Source of the DNA: Isoetes taiwanensis
Taxonomy: Eukaryota > Streptophyta > Lycopodiopsida > Isoetales > Isoetaceae
NCBI GenBank assembly: GCA_021234155.1
Contig: JAJEKV010000160.1
Location: 785,196 to 849,195 of the forward strand
Direction: 5' to 3'
Length of the DNA: 64,000 nucleotides
The position numbers and the translations under genes are program-made. A model generated the notes under the pieces. That model had not been told where the DNA came from. It was given only the letters and a program-made list of their open reading frames with translations, and ran no database searches. Every line of letters begins with the position of its first letter. Position 1 is the stretch's first letter. This document shows, piece after piece, positions 1-12,235 of the stretch.

Positions 1-317
1 ACAAAGTTGAGGCAATGATTCCCTTTTATTGAATATGACACAAGTGACACATCATGCATGATTGTCATTTGGACTCGTTCATCTTCATGCATGGAAATTC
101 TGCTCTCTGAAAGAGCAAAGAAATAACACTTCCTCAGTAAATTTTCCAGGCCCTTGTGAAGGTATTTTTAACACACTCTTAGATCAACAATGGCTGGAGT
201 AGATATATCCCTGCTGCTGGATTGTAAATAAGCTGACAATACTGAAGAACCATTTGGATCTCAACAAATGTGCCAGTTCTTTGTACACAGGGTGTCCTGA
301 CCTTTGAAGAGGCATGC

Positions 318-2384
318 TTACAGAAGAGCCATGAGGGCCAAAATGAATGCAACGAAGATTTTAAACGGACTATATAATTGGCCACTCTCTGCTCCATCCG
401 TCGATAAGATACTGCAGAATTAACACAAGGGTTGTTAAATTTAGTTCTATGCTCCCTTTAAAATTTTAATTTTCTGCGTACCTTCCCTTGTAGATGCAAT
501 TATCATAACCTGTGGAATCCAAAAACAAATGAGCTTAAAAATGATTTAGGCACAAGGGAAATCAAGGAAGTTCCTTTTCTTTTGTTTTAGAACAACAGAT
601 ACTTAAGCTTAGAAATGTGAAATTCATGACTTACTAGGATCTTGAATAGTCTGCATAGCAGCACCTTTAAAAGTGCAGGAACTTGGATCCTGGCCATTTT
701 GTTGGTAGTAGGCATTAAAAGCATAGGATGCATGAGAAGTAACTGTGTCTGGCTGATAACATCGCCCGCCTGGTTGTATGGGACTACAATCCACAAGACC
801 AACTGAACAAACCCAATCTAGATTTCTCTGTAAAGTGGCAAATGTCACTCCTGGTGCAGCAACACAGAAGGTTCTATTTATTTGAATGATCTCTGCACTG
901 CCATGTCCACCCCCAAAAGTTATGTTATAAAAGGGACTTCCATCTGTATTGAACAGGCCCCAGTTGCGGTTCGATGTTGGCCCCGGCCTCATGTCCTCAT
1001 TGAAAAGTTCAAAAATATATGTATCTATCAATTGGCCAGGCTTCAAAGGTGTTCCTGAATTGTTTAACAGATTATAAACTAGATTTTCAGTATAAGTAGC
1101 TGCATTTTCCCAGTTTACTATATCAGTCTCTCCAGGGTCCCCCATGGAAGGCCAACCTGTTTCACTCACGACGACATTGATATCATTGTACCCCAGTGCA
1201 GCCATGGCATAATATATAGCATCAATCTGTGCAACGAACAGATTATCATAGTGGAATCCTGATCCTGAATCAGTTAACCCTTTGTTGCGACGAAACAGCG
1301 CATAATCAATGGATAAGTAACTAATATCATTTCTGTAAGCATAGTACGGGTATGCATTGATCATAAAAGGAGAGCATGATTTATGGAGGAAGTCTAGCAA
1401 TGGCTTAAAGACAGATTTGATATAAGCTGGATCAAAACATCCTGCAGATGGGGGATAAGATGTATGCAAGACCCCCATGGCATGTGGAGAAGAAACTTTG
1501 ATCTGTCTAGTTATTTTTGATTTGCATAATGCATAGTAAAGGTTCTTCATGGCTGGAAGAAGAAGTGTTGCATATGTAGGGGTACTGGTAATCACCTCAG
1601 ACCCTACAGCAATTGCCACAATATTTGCTCCTGGCACAAATGGTATGATGTAGGTATCAACCCAACTCTTTGCATTGTCCAGGTTTTCAGAAAGATATGG
1701 AATGTCTGAATTGGGAATCCCAACTATAATCTGGATCTGTGTATTTGTGAATGCTTTTAGAACGTCTATGTCTGGATTAAACAGCCTGACCTTGTAAATC
1801 GTCTCGGCCTGGAGTAATTGAGCTACTTTATATGGCGAAGGCAAATTGTCTGCATCTCTTCCATAACAGACTCCAATAGAGCTTGCTCCTGCATTTAAAG
1901 ACATCGCCCAAGCATTTGCTTCAGAAATGACAGAGTTTAACTCAAACAACATTGATTCATATATCCTACATTCAATTAAGCTGGTGTTTTTCACATACTT
2001 CTTTCTTAGCTCAATTCTTACGACGTAATTGTTTATCTGTTGTGGATATTTCAAGCATTTCGTTTCCTAATGCAAGAAACAGTGCAAAATTTGCTGCGCT
2101 GCATGATTCCGAGTTAAAGTAGGTTAATTATGATCCTAGATCCGTTTCTTCTTATCTTATATTCAGCATTTTAACGATTATCGTTTACTGCTTAATTCAA
2201 ACATCCAGATCTGAGAAGCTTCAGATCTGACATTTCAATTGTGAATATAAACGGAACAAAACGACTCTGCTAATCCTCACTTTCGCAACCCTGTTCTTTG
2301 TAACGGACCCAGAATTTTACCTGCATAGCTAGCAAGCATAAGAAGTCCAATCGCCCATCTTAAAACGCAGATCGTCATAGCCAT
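318..2384 (-). CDS. GPI-anchored glucan endo-1,3-beta-glucosidase (GH17 + X8/CBM43)
   Basis: Four exons on the minus strand join in phase: 2321-2384, 635-1888, 482-509 and 318-411, giving 479 residues. Exon 1 encodes a signal peptide (about residues 1-22; hydrophobic core IGLLMLAS) and ends at a GTAAAA donor. The GH17 domain starts near residue 25 (SIGVCYGRD). The predicted proton donor is Glu119 in AVGSEV and the nucleophile Glu264 in VVVSETGWPS. An X8/CBM43 domain follows (about 361-448) with all six cysteines: 363, 382, 389, 398, 426 and 444. The sixth lies on a 28-nt exon flanked by GTAAGT/CACAG and GTACGC/TGCAG. The last exon ends in a hydrophobic tail (KIFVAFILALMALL) typical of a GPI-attachment signal. 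Family knowledge: such enzymes cleave beta-1,3-glucan (callose) at the cell surface, often at plasmodesmata. A single-exon reading would lose the signal peptide, the last X8 cysteine and the anchor. Confidence 0.93.
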
Positions 2385-3400
2385 ATCTGCTACTTGGAGA
2401 TTGTACTCTCATTTCCCACACTCCAGTGAATCATATGGAATTCTGGCAGCCTTTGTTTGTTCTCCATCCCAAAAGCTTGAACTCAAACAGAAAAATACTA
2501 CTAAGAACGGAAACATCAATGTGGGTCCTGTAGAACATTAAAGTCTCCTGCATATCCCGCAACAAGAGATGGAAAATTAGCGTCTAGAAATCCTTAATCC
2601 CCTGCAAAAGGCAGGCAGCTTAATAACGTTTGCAGAGATGGCTACTTTGGGATATGCAGGAAAAGAAAATGAGGCAGTAGATAAGACAGAGAAACCCACG
2701 AATCTATTCTAGTTTGTGCTTGGCTATGGAGAAACAGAGTAGCTAATGGAACAAGAAATGGGTTGGATTCCAATTGGAAGCCTGCTGGCAATCAGGACAA
2801 GGAAAGCTCTGTCGGATTATTTTCCCCTTTCTTGCGTGCTTTCTTTCTGCACTTCCGTCTGCCTCAAGCCAGGCTAATCAGCGGCCAGTATACATTCCAC
2901 TTTGTCGGAAAGAGAAGAATGTAGGAAGTGGGTCTTCTTTAATCCCTTTTTAACTCTGTTTTTGACTTGTTACTCCACTCCTACCTACCTTCTGTCCCAT
3001 TTCCCTCAGATCTGACTACAATTCAATGCATTGTTCTGCTAATGTCCTCTTGATTAGCAGTTTTATCCACGAATCTGCCGTTCGATGCTCTTTTCTTCCA
3101 ATTTGCTCGAATTTTCTAGTACAATGTATCAGTTAAGCGTTACTTTCAAATCAGACTGTTTCCTTAAATCAGATTAACAAACGGCATTCGGTTTTTCTAA
3201 AATTTTCAGACAGAATCGTGGGCACTTTTCTGAATTTTCAGGCTGAATCGTGCGTAGTTAAGCAAGACAGAAGCTTAATTTGGGCTGTTTTGGGGCAAAA
3301 ACAATGTGGGAAAATTAGTTGGGCTGTTGGGGTGGTACATAATGGGATTGATTATAAAATAAAAATGCATGCACATGAATCATGATCAGAAGCAGAACGA
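2385..3400 (-). other. 5' flank of the glucanase gene
   Basis: No coding exon is evident here. The stretch should contain the 5' UTR and promoter of the glucanase gene, but I could not place a convincing TATA box or transcription start. Confidence 0.4.
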
Positions 3401-5235
3401 ACTTTCTGGTCAGTCAAGCACACCAAATTGTAGTTAATGAAGGAGTTGGGATCTTTCCATTCCCTTTTCCCATATTTTTTTCCTCCATATCTGCCCTTAG
3501 AGTTCTGGTGGGGACTTTTTTTTTTGGCCTTTTTTTTTAGTGTGTGGTCCACTTCCATGGCTTTTTTAGCTCCTGCTTTGTTGTTTGTTGTTTGTTATTA
3601 TTCTATGGTCCAAGGTCACTTAGGTGGGCTTTGTCTAAGATACCAACCACCACCCAACATGTTTCTAGCTTAGACCACTCGTCTTTGCACACAATATACA
3701 AATGATGTATATGCTACACCATACTCCGTGCAGTAGCGGCATGTTGCTTGCAACTGAGAGGAACTTGCCAGCACCTCGATCCTCTAACTTGTTTGACACC
3801 TTCAAAATGTGGTCCCCCAGCTTCCATGCTTCCATGATTCAAGTTTTCAAACAAAATCTTATTAATGTTGAAATTGACGTTATACTAACAAATGTCGGCG
3901 ATGCTACATGATGTAACAAAGGTCGGCAAAGCATCACCTAAGCCGAGCTATATATTTCGTCTTCGTTTTCATTCACGTGTTCTCTAGCTATGCTAACCAT
4001 GTGGCCAACCTAAAATGATCACTGATCTTTCGTCTTTATGGGTGATCCTCCATTTATTGCGAATATAATAAGAGGTACTAAGAAGACAATTCACAAATCA
4101 ACACCCTCATTCCATTGACAATACATTATCTATGTTCTCTTTGAAATAGTACTCCAAATTTCTCAATTAAAGCTGAAAATTGCATTTAGAATGAAAATTA
4201 ACACAATATCCAAAGGTAAGGTTATCGGTCTGGCCAAGGCCGACAACCAAAAATGTGTGATCGAGGATGTACAACCAAGGCCACGCATTTTTTGTTATCG
4301 GTCGAGGCGAAGACTGATAACCACCTTATCAGTCTTATATGGGTGGAATAGTACTGATAATTAATTATCAGCCTGCCCCAATAGTGATAACCAAAAAACA
4401 AAGACTCACTTTACACTAAAGAGTCTGATAAGATGCAATAGTTAAGTTCCACTTTAACACCCTGTCTAATTAATATCTTGCAAAGTGGAGTCGGGCCCAA
4501 TTTTCTGATGGTTTGGAGTACAATTTTTTGGACTTTGCTAATTTAGGTTTTTTTATGCCAGAAATCCTATGGTATATGATATTATAGTATGTGGTATCTT
4601 TGTACTCAGAGTATTCTAAATTTATGGTTTTTTGCATGGCAACTGGTTTTTATGCAATGATTTGGGGGATTTATCATGGAAAATATCGAGTTAACATGGA
4701 AAATTTATGCTAAACTTTTAGGGCTTCTATTGCAAAGCATCAAGGCACCAGACTAGGCGCCTATTATTTGTTGGGCTTTTGCTTCCCGATCAAGATAATC
4801 TGAAATGGCCTTGTGTTGATGTTGCGGCTTTGTTTTGCACGTCGAATTTTCCACTGGAAGTGGCTGGTTGCTACAGTTTTAGAAATTCAGGCTGCCACAA
4901 TAGTTGATTTGCTGCATGATGATGAAGCTGGGGCTTTTTATTGTTGCATGTGGCTACTATGTAGCAAATTTCGGGTTGTTGTAGAAACCAGGGCTTGTTT
5001 TGAAGGATTTTCAGCTTCCTTGGAGTATAAATTATATAGGATGAATTTTTCTAACTTAATCCACTTGCTTTGCTCTTTGAGGTCATGGGTTGTTTTGCAT
5101 ATTCAGAACATGCCTTTGCCCTTATTTTCTAGTTGGTTGTCCTCAGATTTTTTCAATTGTAGTTTGTGTATTTGAAATGCCAAATTAGTGCAGATGATTT
5201 TTCTAGCTTCATACCAGAGACACCAACACTAGAAC
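3401..5235. other. AT-rich intergenic DNA with a small perfect hairpin
   Basis: I see no supported gene. At 4312-4334 there is a perfect inverted repeat (GACTGATAA, 5-nt loop, TTATCAGTC) inside a stretch (4215-4400) that repeats TTATCGGTC- and TTATCAG-like words in both orientations. It could be a decayed inverted-repeat element. A 120-codon ORF near 4813-5175 has no recognisable domain and I do not call it. Confidence 0.3.
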
Positions 5236-5239
5236 AAAT

Positions 5240-5475
5240 GTGAGAAACAAACGTCCCAAGGTAGAGGGGCTGATCACGCGTGCCACGCGATAACAAAAGA
5301 CACACACCACACTACATTGCTCGGTTGGGCCCTGCCCCCAACCACCTTACATTGCGTCTGTTGGGATTTGACCCCCAACAGTACCGAGTGCGATTCTGGA
5401 CGGTCTCGAACTCGAGACCATATTGCTAAGGAACTAGTGTATTACCACTAGACCAAACGCCCAGACGCAAAGAAT
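5240..5475 (-). mobile_element. tRNA-derived SINE
   Basis: On the minus strand a tRNA-like head shows an A-box-like TGGTCTAGTGGTA (about 5441-5455) and a B-box region with GAGTTCGAGACC (about 5402-5420). A body follows containing GCAATGTAAGGTGG and a G-rich word. The body matches the SINE at 9061-9280 (GCAATGTAAAGTGG), so they belong to one family. The 3' boundary is approximate. Confidence 0.7.
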
Positions 5476-5489
5476 AAGTACTGCTGAGA

Positions 5490-5990
5490 GAGAAGAGGAA
5501 GCGCCGATGAGATGTTGATGAAGAACCTCGTCTAATATAGCGATCTCCCAACCAGAGAAAGCATGCAATGCATGCATGCGAGACATGCATGCTCGCCCTC
5601 TCTAGAATCTCAATCCGATGGCTTGGATCGATGGGATTCTAGAATGGGGCTCGCATGAAAATGACAAAAACCTCCCGAATAGACGAGAACTTCTTCATAA
5701 AAAATGGGACCGAAGGTGAAAGGTCAAAGGACTATGGCCAAAAAAGAGGAAAGGCTAAGAAAGGGCATGTTACAGCATGAAAGAAATGCCAATTTGGTCA
5801 ATCCAAGCAGGGAGAAGCTCCTCCCCTGCATGGTTTCAAAGAATAGAGAATAAGGTACTGCTGCGAGAGAAGAGGAAGCGCTGATGAGATGTTGATGAAG
5901 AACCAGAGAAAGCATGCAATGCATGCATGCGAGACATGCATGTTCGCCCTCTCTAGAATCTCGATCCGATGGCTCGGATCGATAGGATAC
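5490..5990. repeat. Direct repeat pair around GATCCGATGGCTCGGATC
   Basis: About 135-160 bp is present twice, at about 5490-5650 and 5850-5990. Both copies carry GAAGCGC, GATGAGATGTTGATGAAGAAC, several GCATGC/ACATGC words and the near-palindrome ATCCGATGGCTCGGATCGA. A more diverged relative lies at about 12320-12620. The arrangement could be two short LTR-like ends or a local duplication. No coding sequence lies between. Confidence 0.5.
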
Positions 5991-6729
5991 TTATGGTTCT
6001 CTATGGACACTATGAGGGAGCATGTGCGTGTTTGATCTTCTTCAGTATTTTGTATCTTTTGAGTTGTCTTAGAATTGTGCTTACACAGATATTTGAGATA
6101 CTTGTGGTATCCATTGAAATGCCCATTCCCAAGCTGGTGTATTGCACAATCTCACTTTGATACCTATCCTAAGCCATTGCGTCTTGTGCAATTCAAAGTC
6201 ACATTCAACAAATGAAAATACAGTCATTCATAGCAATGGAGATGAATAAAATCTATGAACATATTATTGATTAAGGATTTTGAACCAACAGCAACGTCTT
6301 TGGAAGGTTAATTCTCATTGCATGATTCCTTATATGCAATAGTATACTTGGCTTCTAGGTAGATGAAGCAAGGGAAACTCCAAAAAGATAGACCCTTGCG
6401 ATCTCCCTAACTATCGCTTTACAAATGGGTATTTAAGTAAGCCCTTATCCAAAAAGAGCATGGGCTAGACCTGTGTTTTTTGGGGTTTTGGCAGAATCTA
6501 TATGTGGTTGTTTATGGAAGACTTGTATTTTTTTTGGGCTTTGGTTGAAAGCTCTTTTACAAATGGATATTTATGTAAGCCCTTGTCCAGAAAGAGCATG
6601 GGCTACTAATCCATATATGATTGTTTATAGAAGACCTATGTTTTCTGGGGTGTTTGCTAAATCTATATGTAATTGTTCATGGGAGACTTGTATTTTTTGG
6701 AGTTTTGATTGAAATTCAGCAATCCACTA
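5991..6729. other. Intergenic, short duplicated segment
   Basis: A roughly 140-bp segment (GCCCTTRTCCARAAAGAGCATGGGCTA onward) occurs twice, near 6440-6560 and 6575-6710. No gene is supported. Confidence 0.35.
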
Positions 6730-6915
6730 ATAGAATAGAATACATTATTGTCCCTTGTGCCCTGAGGCCTCTGGACTTGTGTAGCATGGGCGAGCTCCCT
6801 GATGGGGGCTACTAGCTCATCACGCTGTTTTTGTTGTAGCCTTTCCTGAAGGCTCACTTTTTCCTATTAATGCCGGCACCCTACTTTGTTCCGGCGTCTA
6901 GGCCGTGCAGTGTCT
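6730..6915 (-). mobile_element. 5'-truncated LINE 3' end
   Basis: On the minus strand this matches the 3' UTR of the LINE at 8262-12235 (plus-strand words ATTATTGTCCC, GTAGCATGGGCGAGCTCC, CCGGCACC) and ends in a short (ATTCT)n tail. Loss of the 5' part is normal for non-LTR retrotransposition. It may alternatively be a SINE sharing the LINE tail. Confidence 0.7.
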
Positions 6916-8255
6916 ATGTTGACTAATGACATATAAATCCAAAAATCCAACAATCTATGTGATTGAGATAGCTATTCTAGGATTAGTGTGTCACCACTCG
7001 ACAAAAGGCCCAACCACAATGGCAATACAATATGTTCTTCCAAGATGTTTGTTTGCCAGTGCCAAAAAGCGTGCCCCATGTGCATATCACATGCTCATAC
7101 AACAAGCGCATGTAAAAATGCATGCTGCATGCGCATGCCAAAATCAATATTGAAAACCAAGGTCCACATGAAGAAAATAAGCCTTTTTGCCTTTCTGATT
7201 TTGCCCCAACCCAAAAAAAAAAAACCAGCCAATCCTAGCTTTAGACAAAAGCCTAGCTAGGATCAGCGTCTGCACAAGTCAATCCTTATATAACATGATC
7301 AATCCATACAAAGTCTAGGTAGTCTTAGATGGTACTCAAATTCCTTAGTTTCTTTGTAATATCATGAAATCTTGACCATATTCCGTAATAAACATGCAAC
7401 ACTTTTGATAAACCTTCTTTCCATTTTAAATCCTAAGGTGGCATATAAACTATTTGAACAAAGTATTTTCTTACAAAGGCCAATGCCTATTATCTTAATG
7501 AAGACATACAAACAAGATTGAAAAGGCATATCTTGCATCGAATGTAACATTTTTTAGCATAAGAGAGATGAAATACCCTATTATATCACATCTATGTGTA
7601 CACAACATATTTCTCCCATCAAAAATTCATTCCCTAGCTCAGATCTGAGTTTTACTTGTATTCACTATACTCTGCTTCCTGACTAAGTATTTCCCTGATG
7701 TTTAAGTCAGAAACTTGTGGAAGCATGACTTAGCTAGTCAAGTAGAGCATTAAAGAAACTACCCTTCTACAACTTCAGTGTGTATAATAGACTAAATAAA
7801 CATGTCTTGCATGAAGTATAGCTTATTTGGCATCAATAGAATTGAGATATCACAATATGGCAGATTTACATGCATACAGCCTATTTTACACAGCAAATAC
7901 CAAACCATTTTCATGAAAACACTGTGATATAATTCAGATTATAGAATTTATCATACGCAATCATATTGAATAATGTAAATTGGTCGCCTACATGGTAAAA
8001 ATACTAAGTGCATCCATATGTTTAAGGCCCAAAAATGTGAGCAGCTAACTTAACATGTTTTTTAAGTAAAGCTTTAAAAAAAAACCCTGCAACCCTCAAT
8101 TTCCAAGTAGAGTCGTGTATTATTTCCAGAAAACAAGAGCAGAGAAAGATCTCACCTCATAGATCACAAGTGCCACGCCACCATTATAGATTAAATTATA
8201 GATTATTTTTTTGGGGAGGTTTTTGGGGGGAGGGGGTATAGGGAGGGAGGTAGGT
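6916..8255. other. Intergenic, AT-rich
   Basis: No gene, RNA or mobile element is recognised. Short ORFs are low-complexity readings of AT-rich sequence. Confidence 0.3.
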
Positions 8256-8872
8256 AGGTAGATAGATAGAAGAATAGAATAGAATAGAATTATTGTCCCT
8301 AGTGCCTTGAGGCCCCTGGACTGATGTAGCATGGGCGAGCTCCCGAAGGATGCTACTAGCACAACACGCTGATATGTTATAGCCCTTTCTGAGGGCTTTT
8401 CTTGGTTTCTATCAATACCGGCACCTCGCTTATAATCGGCATCATGGCCGCGCGAAGATGCGTCGTTATCATCAGCTTTTAGCTGAGCTTTTGCGAGCTC
8501 CAATGCATCACCTTTTCAGTGATTCATATTATAAGCCCTCTTTCCTTGTGTGTCTCCCGGTGCTTAGTCATCATCTCCTGGATCGCATCCGCCAGATCTT
8601 TTGTTGAGTGTGCTTTTGTCATTAGGATATGTACTGGCTGCCCCCATCCATATCCCTGTATTTGTTTCTGATATCTTTGTACACTGTACATTTGTTGAGC
8701 AGATGGTTCTCGTCCTCTACTCTTCCTGTATTACAGATTCTACATACCTGATTTTCCCTTTCTACTTTTTTCAATCTATCTTTTTCAATTCTTAGGTCAT
8801 GACTTCCCATCCTGAATCTTGCCAAGATGTCTCTTCTGGCCTTCCCTAGTAGACTGTCTCGGTACATTTGTT

Positions 8873-9060
8873 GCCCTATCTGCCGCTCCGGGTTGAGGAC
8901 TCCCGTGAGCCAGAATGTTTTGGGTCCGGCGCGTTTTTGTAGCCATGTTCGTGTGGCCGTGTCGGCGCCCTATCTGCCGCTCCGGGTTGAAGACTCCCGT
9001 GAGCCAGAATGTTTTGGGTCCGGCGTGTTTTTGTAGCCATGTTCGTGTGGCCGTGTCGGC
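8873..9060. repeat. 94-bp tandem duplication inside the LINE
   Basis: Two adjacent copies starting at GCCCTATCTGCCGCTCCGGG (8873 and 8967) differ at only a few bases. The period of 94 is not a multiple of three, so the duplication shifts the LINE frame. It postdates insertion of the LINE or arose in its source copy. Confidence 0.85.
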
Positions 9061-9280
9061 CCAGCCATGGTCCTGTGGTAAGACGTTAAACTGCCATACC
9101 CAAGGTCACGGGTTCAACGCCTCGTTGTGAAAGTGGCCATGCAATGTAAAGTTGGTGGGGGAAGGACCCACTTCCGCAATGTAAAGTGGTGGGGGCAGGA
9201 CCCATCTGGGTGTGTTGTAAAGTGTCACATGTCCGATAGGACGCTGCCTTGTGGCATGACGTTAAAATCTCTTCTTCTTT
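9061..9280 (+). mobile_element. tRNA-derived SINE nested in the LINE
   Basis: The tRNA-like head has an A box at TGGTCCTGTGGTAAGAC and a B box at CACGGGTTCAACGCC (about 9068-9120). The body has GCAATGTAAAGTGGTGGGGG, shared with the SINE at 5240-5475. The end GACGTTAAAATCTCTTCTTC is the family-type tail. LINE coding resumes on both sides, so the SINE inserted into the LINE. Confidence 0.75.
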
Positions 9281-9859
9281 CCATTTTCCTTCGTCTACTA
9301 AATCACTCAGATTCAGCCCCATCTGTCTAGTCCATATAGCTACATCCCTGAACCATCCATTGCCCCTGATGATGTGTGACTTGGCTGATTCGTTGATTGC
9401 GATCGTTGATAGCTTCCCCAGATGTCCTCCCGCATTATCCTTTATTAAATATCTGATGGTCCTTTCCCATGCCCTTACCTCCATTGGTTTCTGGCCTGTC
9501 TCATATACCATAGCTGTTAGTGGTGTACTTGCTCGCACTTTGAATTCCTGTCTATGCCATTGCCTAAAGATCCCTTCTTGTTTATCCCATTTCTTGTCTG
9601 GTAAACCGGGTCCCCAGGCCTTGGTCCCATATAGTTGTGTGGACACAACCACTGCATTAAACAGGTAGCATTTGATATCCCAGTCAATTATTCTCCTCCT
9701 ATTACAGAAGTTTTTCATATTGAAGTAGCTTGCAATGGCTGCCTGGAATCTGGTATCCACGCCCCTGGACCATTTTCCTGTCCTGTGTGCATCATATCCC
9801 AGGTACTTGTATTCTGCTGATTCTTCCAATTCTGTTCCCATATACCTGAATGGTCTGTG

Positions 9860-11173
9860 TCTATTCCTGGTGTATTTTGGTTTTCGTGAGATTCACTGTC
9901 AGGCCTGTTCTCTCGCAGAAGGTTTCTAGAAGCCGTACTAGCTTATGCATACCCTTATTCTTTGTAGCCATCATGCGTAAATCATCAGCATATAGCATAA
10001 TAGGTACTTTGGTGTCCCCCAGTGTGGGGGCATCTGTGTCCCCTTGCTGTGAAACCCTGTAACGCATCTATGTATATATCGAATAATGTCGGGGATAGAG
10101 GGCACCCTTGTTTAACTCCCTTATCACAATCTATCGCCTGCCCTTCCTGTTCCATTTTTGCATACACTCTCTGGTATAGTCGGGCAATTGACCCTGCCAT
10201 GCCTTCTAGGGCCCTCTATTAATATCTGTAGAAACTTCCTCGGGACTGTGTCAAATGCTTTTCTAAAATCCACAAAACAACATATTACTTTCTTTCCCTG
10301 CATTCTGCTTTCCTCTATTAGTATCCGGAGGGTTACTAGATGGTCTATGGTTGAGTGTTCTGGTCTGAAGCCTGCCTGTCCTTGTGCTCTCAAATTGTCT
10401 GTTTCTGCCCAATGTTTCAATTTGCTGTCCAGTACCTTCCCGAACCATTTTGCGAAAATAGAGCTCACCATTATCGTCCTATAATTTCCAGGCTCTTCCC
10501 TGCTCCCCCCTTTGTGTAGGGGTATTACTCTGTTGTATGCCTATCTACCTGGGAGTCCTGTATGGACTATGCCATTGAAGATGTTTGTGACATGTTTCCC
10601 AATTACCGTGTCCACACATTTTAGTAGCTCCACAGTCAAACTGTAAAGGTCTGGGGCTTTGTTATTGGCCATCTTATGGAGTGCGACCATTACCTCCTGC
10701 ATGCTAAAACACGGCTTGTTTATCTCCTGTATGGCGGATATTGGCATTGGTGATGCCCCTGTCTTATATAATTTCTCAAGGTATTTCTCCCACTCGGCTC
10801 CTACGATCCCGTGAGGTGCATTCTCTGGTTTACTGTTCCCTCCCCCCTTTTCTTTATGTCCCTTCCAGAACTTTCTGGGTAGCCTTTTTAACATTTTGGC
10901 CAAACCCCATTGATACTGTATCAGATTCTTGTTTCGTTTCGATTTCAGCAATGTTAAATATGTTGCTCTTTCTGTTCGATATGTTTCCGTGCCCCTGTAC
11001 TCTTTGACTCTTCTTTTCTGTTCCCTGCACTCCTCATCATACCATATTGAGGCCCTGAAAGCGTTATTCTTCCTGGGTTTCTCACGTCTTCCGAAGACGT
11101 CCGTAGCCACTTTCACCATTATGTCGTTAAGCGTGTTCCCATTCTCATCTGCTTCATGTTCTTCCATGCCCAC
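9860..11173 (-). pseudogene. LINE reverse transcriptase (broken)
   Basis: In order on the minus strand: a NNKAPDLYSLTVELLK block, QAGFRPEHSTIDHL, FVDFRKAFDTVPR, GVKQGCPLSPTLFDIYID and the catalytic LYADDL followed by LTVNLTKTK. The blocks fall in at least three different frames, so the gene is dead. Order and spacing match non-LTR reverse transcriptases. Confidence 0.87.
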
Positions 11174-11298
11174 TCCTCCATTTCTGATCTGACATTTTTT
11201 GTAAAGGTATCTACGTGCCTGTTTTGGAACTGTATCTTCACTTTTGCGTTATTTTCCTTATGTACCATTTCTGCCTGTGTTTGTTCGCTCTGTTTGAG

Positions 11299-12075
11299 TG
11301 TTAGCTGAATGGCTCTTGGCTCTCCCTCTTCCCAGTCGGCCAATCCAATAGCATGAGATTTGAGATGCTTGTCGTTGCTTGGTCGTTTATTATCACATAG
11401 TCGACTATGCTTTTCCCATGTGTGTTCAGACTTGTGAATTCCCCGGATCCCTGCCATCTTTGTACCCCATTGGCTATAATGACCCATGTCGCTGTGCACA
11501 TTTCTAACAGTAATTCACCTTTGGCATTGATCTCTGCCTTGTCTTCTGTACTTCTTTTCCAATCCTGTGACCTAGCAGTGTGTATCCATTGTCCATCCAC
11601 TTTGTTTATACTCGTCATTTGTGCCTGCTCCTGACATGTTCTGGCATTCAGGTCCCCTATCAGTATCGTGGGACCCTGGTCTTTCCATTTCATCATACTC
11701 TTTTCCAGGTCCAGCAGTTCCAGCTTGTCACTGTTTGGCGGGTAATATGCTATAATCAGAATTAAACCTTTTTTGTTTTGCAATTCTATGCTTAACATCA
11801 TGTATCTTTTATTGACATCCGAATGTAAAATACATGCATTATTGGCTATACTTTCTCTCACATAGCAGGCCAGGCCTGCGCTCCCTCTTCCTATCTTAAA
11901 ATCTTTGTAATTCCAGCATGTGAATAGCCGATGCCCATCTTCCTCTGGCAGTCGCTTGATGTTGTGTTCCCATGTCTCTACTATACATATTATATCACAA
12001 TTGTGGCCTTCCTCAAGTCTCTCTCCATCATCCCATGGGTATCCTGTGCAATTCCAGTACCATATGGTTAGCGTC
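11299..12075 (-). pseudogene. LINE endonuclease domain (broken)
   Basis: Minus-strand frames give an exonuclease-endonuclease-phosphatase fold signature: CIVETW (catalytic Glu), IIAYYPPN, ILIGDLNAR (Asp/Asn) and KSIVDYVI (Ser-x-x-Asp). The terminal SDH motif is not intact. The segment carries frame breaks. In life it nicks target DNA for target-primed reverse transcription. Confidence 0.8.
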
Positions 12076-12118
12076 TTTTCTCTGTGTGTTTCGGCCCGTT
12101 GGCTGTTCTTCTGGGTCG

Positions 12119-12229
12119 CCCCCGAATAGAGTAGAGTAGAGTAGAATAGAATAGAATAGAATAGAATAGAATAGAATAGAATAGAATAGAATAGAATAGA
12201 ATAGAATAGAATAGAATAGAAGAGTTTTT
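12119..12229. repeat. (AGAAT)n microsatellite
   Basis: About 20 units of GAATA (minus strand ATTCT), preceded by GAGTA variants. It separates the LINE from an upstream minus-strand end reading CGTGGATGATAAAAAC, the same end that precedes the (ATTCT)n tract at 49721. Confidence 0.95.
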
Positions 12230-12235
12230 ATCATC

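Larger units (their letters stand above)
8622..9841 (-). pseudogene. LINE C-terminal region with zinc knuckle, interrupted
   Basis: From 9841 downward the minus strand encodes a connector region (EYKYLGYDAHRTGKW, STQLYGTKAWGPGL). Coding then resumes below 8970 with TWLQKRAGPKTFWLTG and ends in CRICNTGRVEDENHLLNKC, a Cys-x2-Cys..His..Cys knuckle of the type found after LINE reverse transcriptases. A SINE (9061-9280) and a 94-bp duplication split it. The 251-codon open frame across 9086-9841 is a LINE-SINE chimera at its C-terminal end. Confidence 0.75.
8262..12235 (-). mobile_element. Non-LTR retrotransposon (LINE), decayed
   Basis: Read on the minus strand the order is an (ATTCT)n tract at the upstream edge, an APE-type endonuclease (about 12075-11299), a reverse transcriptase (about 11173-9860), a C-terminal region with a zinc-knuckle motif (to about 8622), a 3' UTR and a short (ATTCT)n tail at 8262-8292. 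No ORF1 is seen, so the 5' end is probably truncated. The reading frame is broken repeatedly, and the C-terminal part is interrupted by a 94-bp tandem duplication and a SINE. The RT words (GVKQGCPLSP, YADDL) differ from the usual plant L1 GLRQGDPLSP type. I do not assign a clade. Confidence 0.85.

Noticed and set aside
624-2054. Single-exon 476-codon reading of the glucanase
   Set aside because: Its N-terminus and last four residues (SKS end) are intron sequence. The spliced model adds a signal peptide, the sixth X8 cysteine and a GPI tail, all in phase.
12028-12234. ORF of repeated LFYSI residues, and the same at 49370-49906
   Set aside because: Reading of the (ATTCT)n microsatellite.
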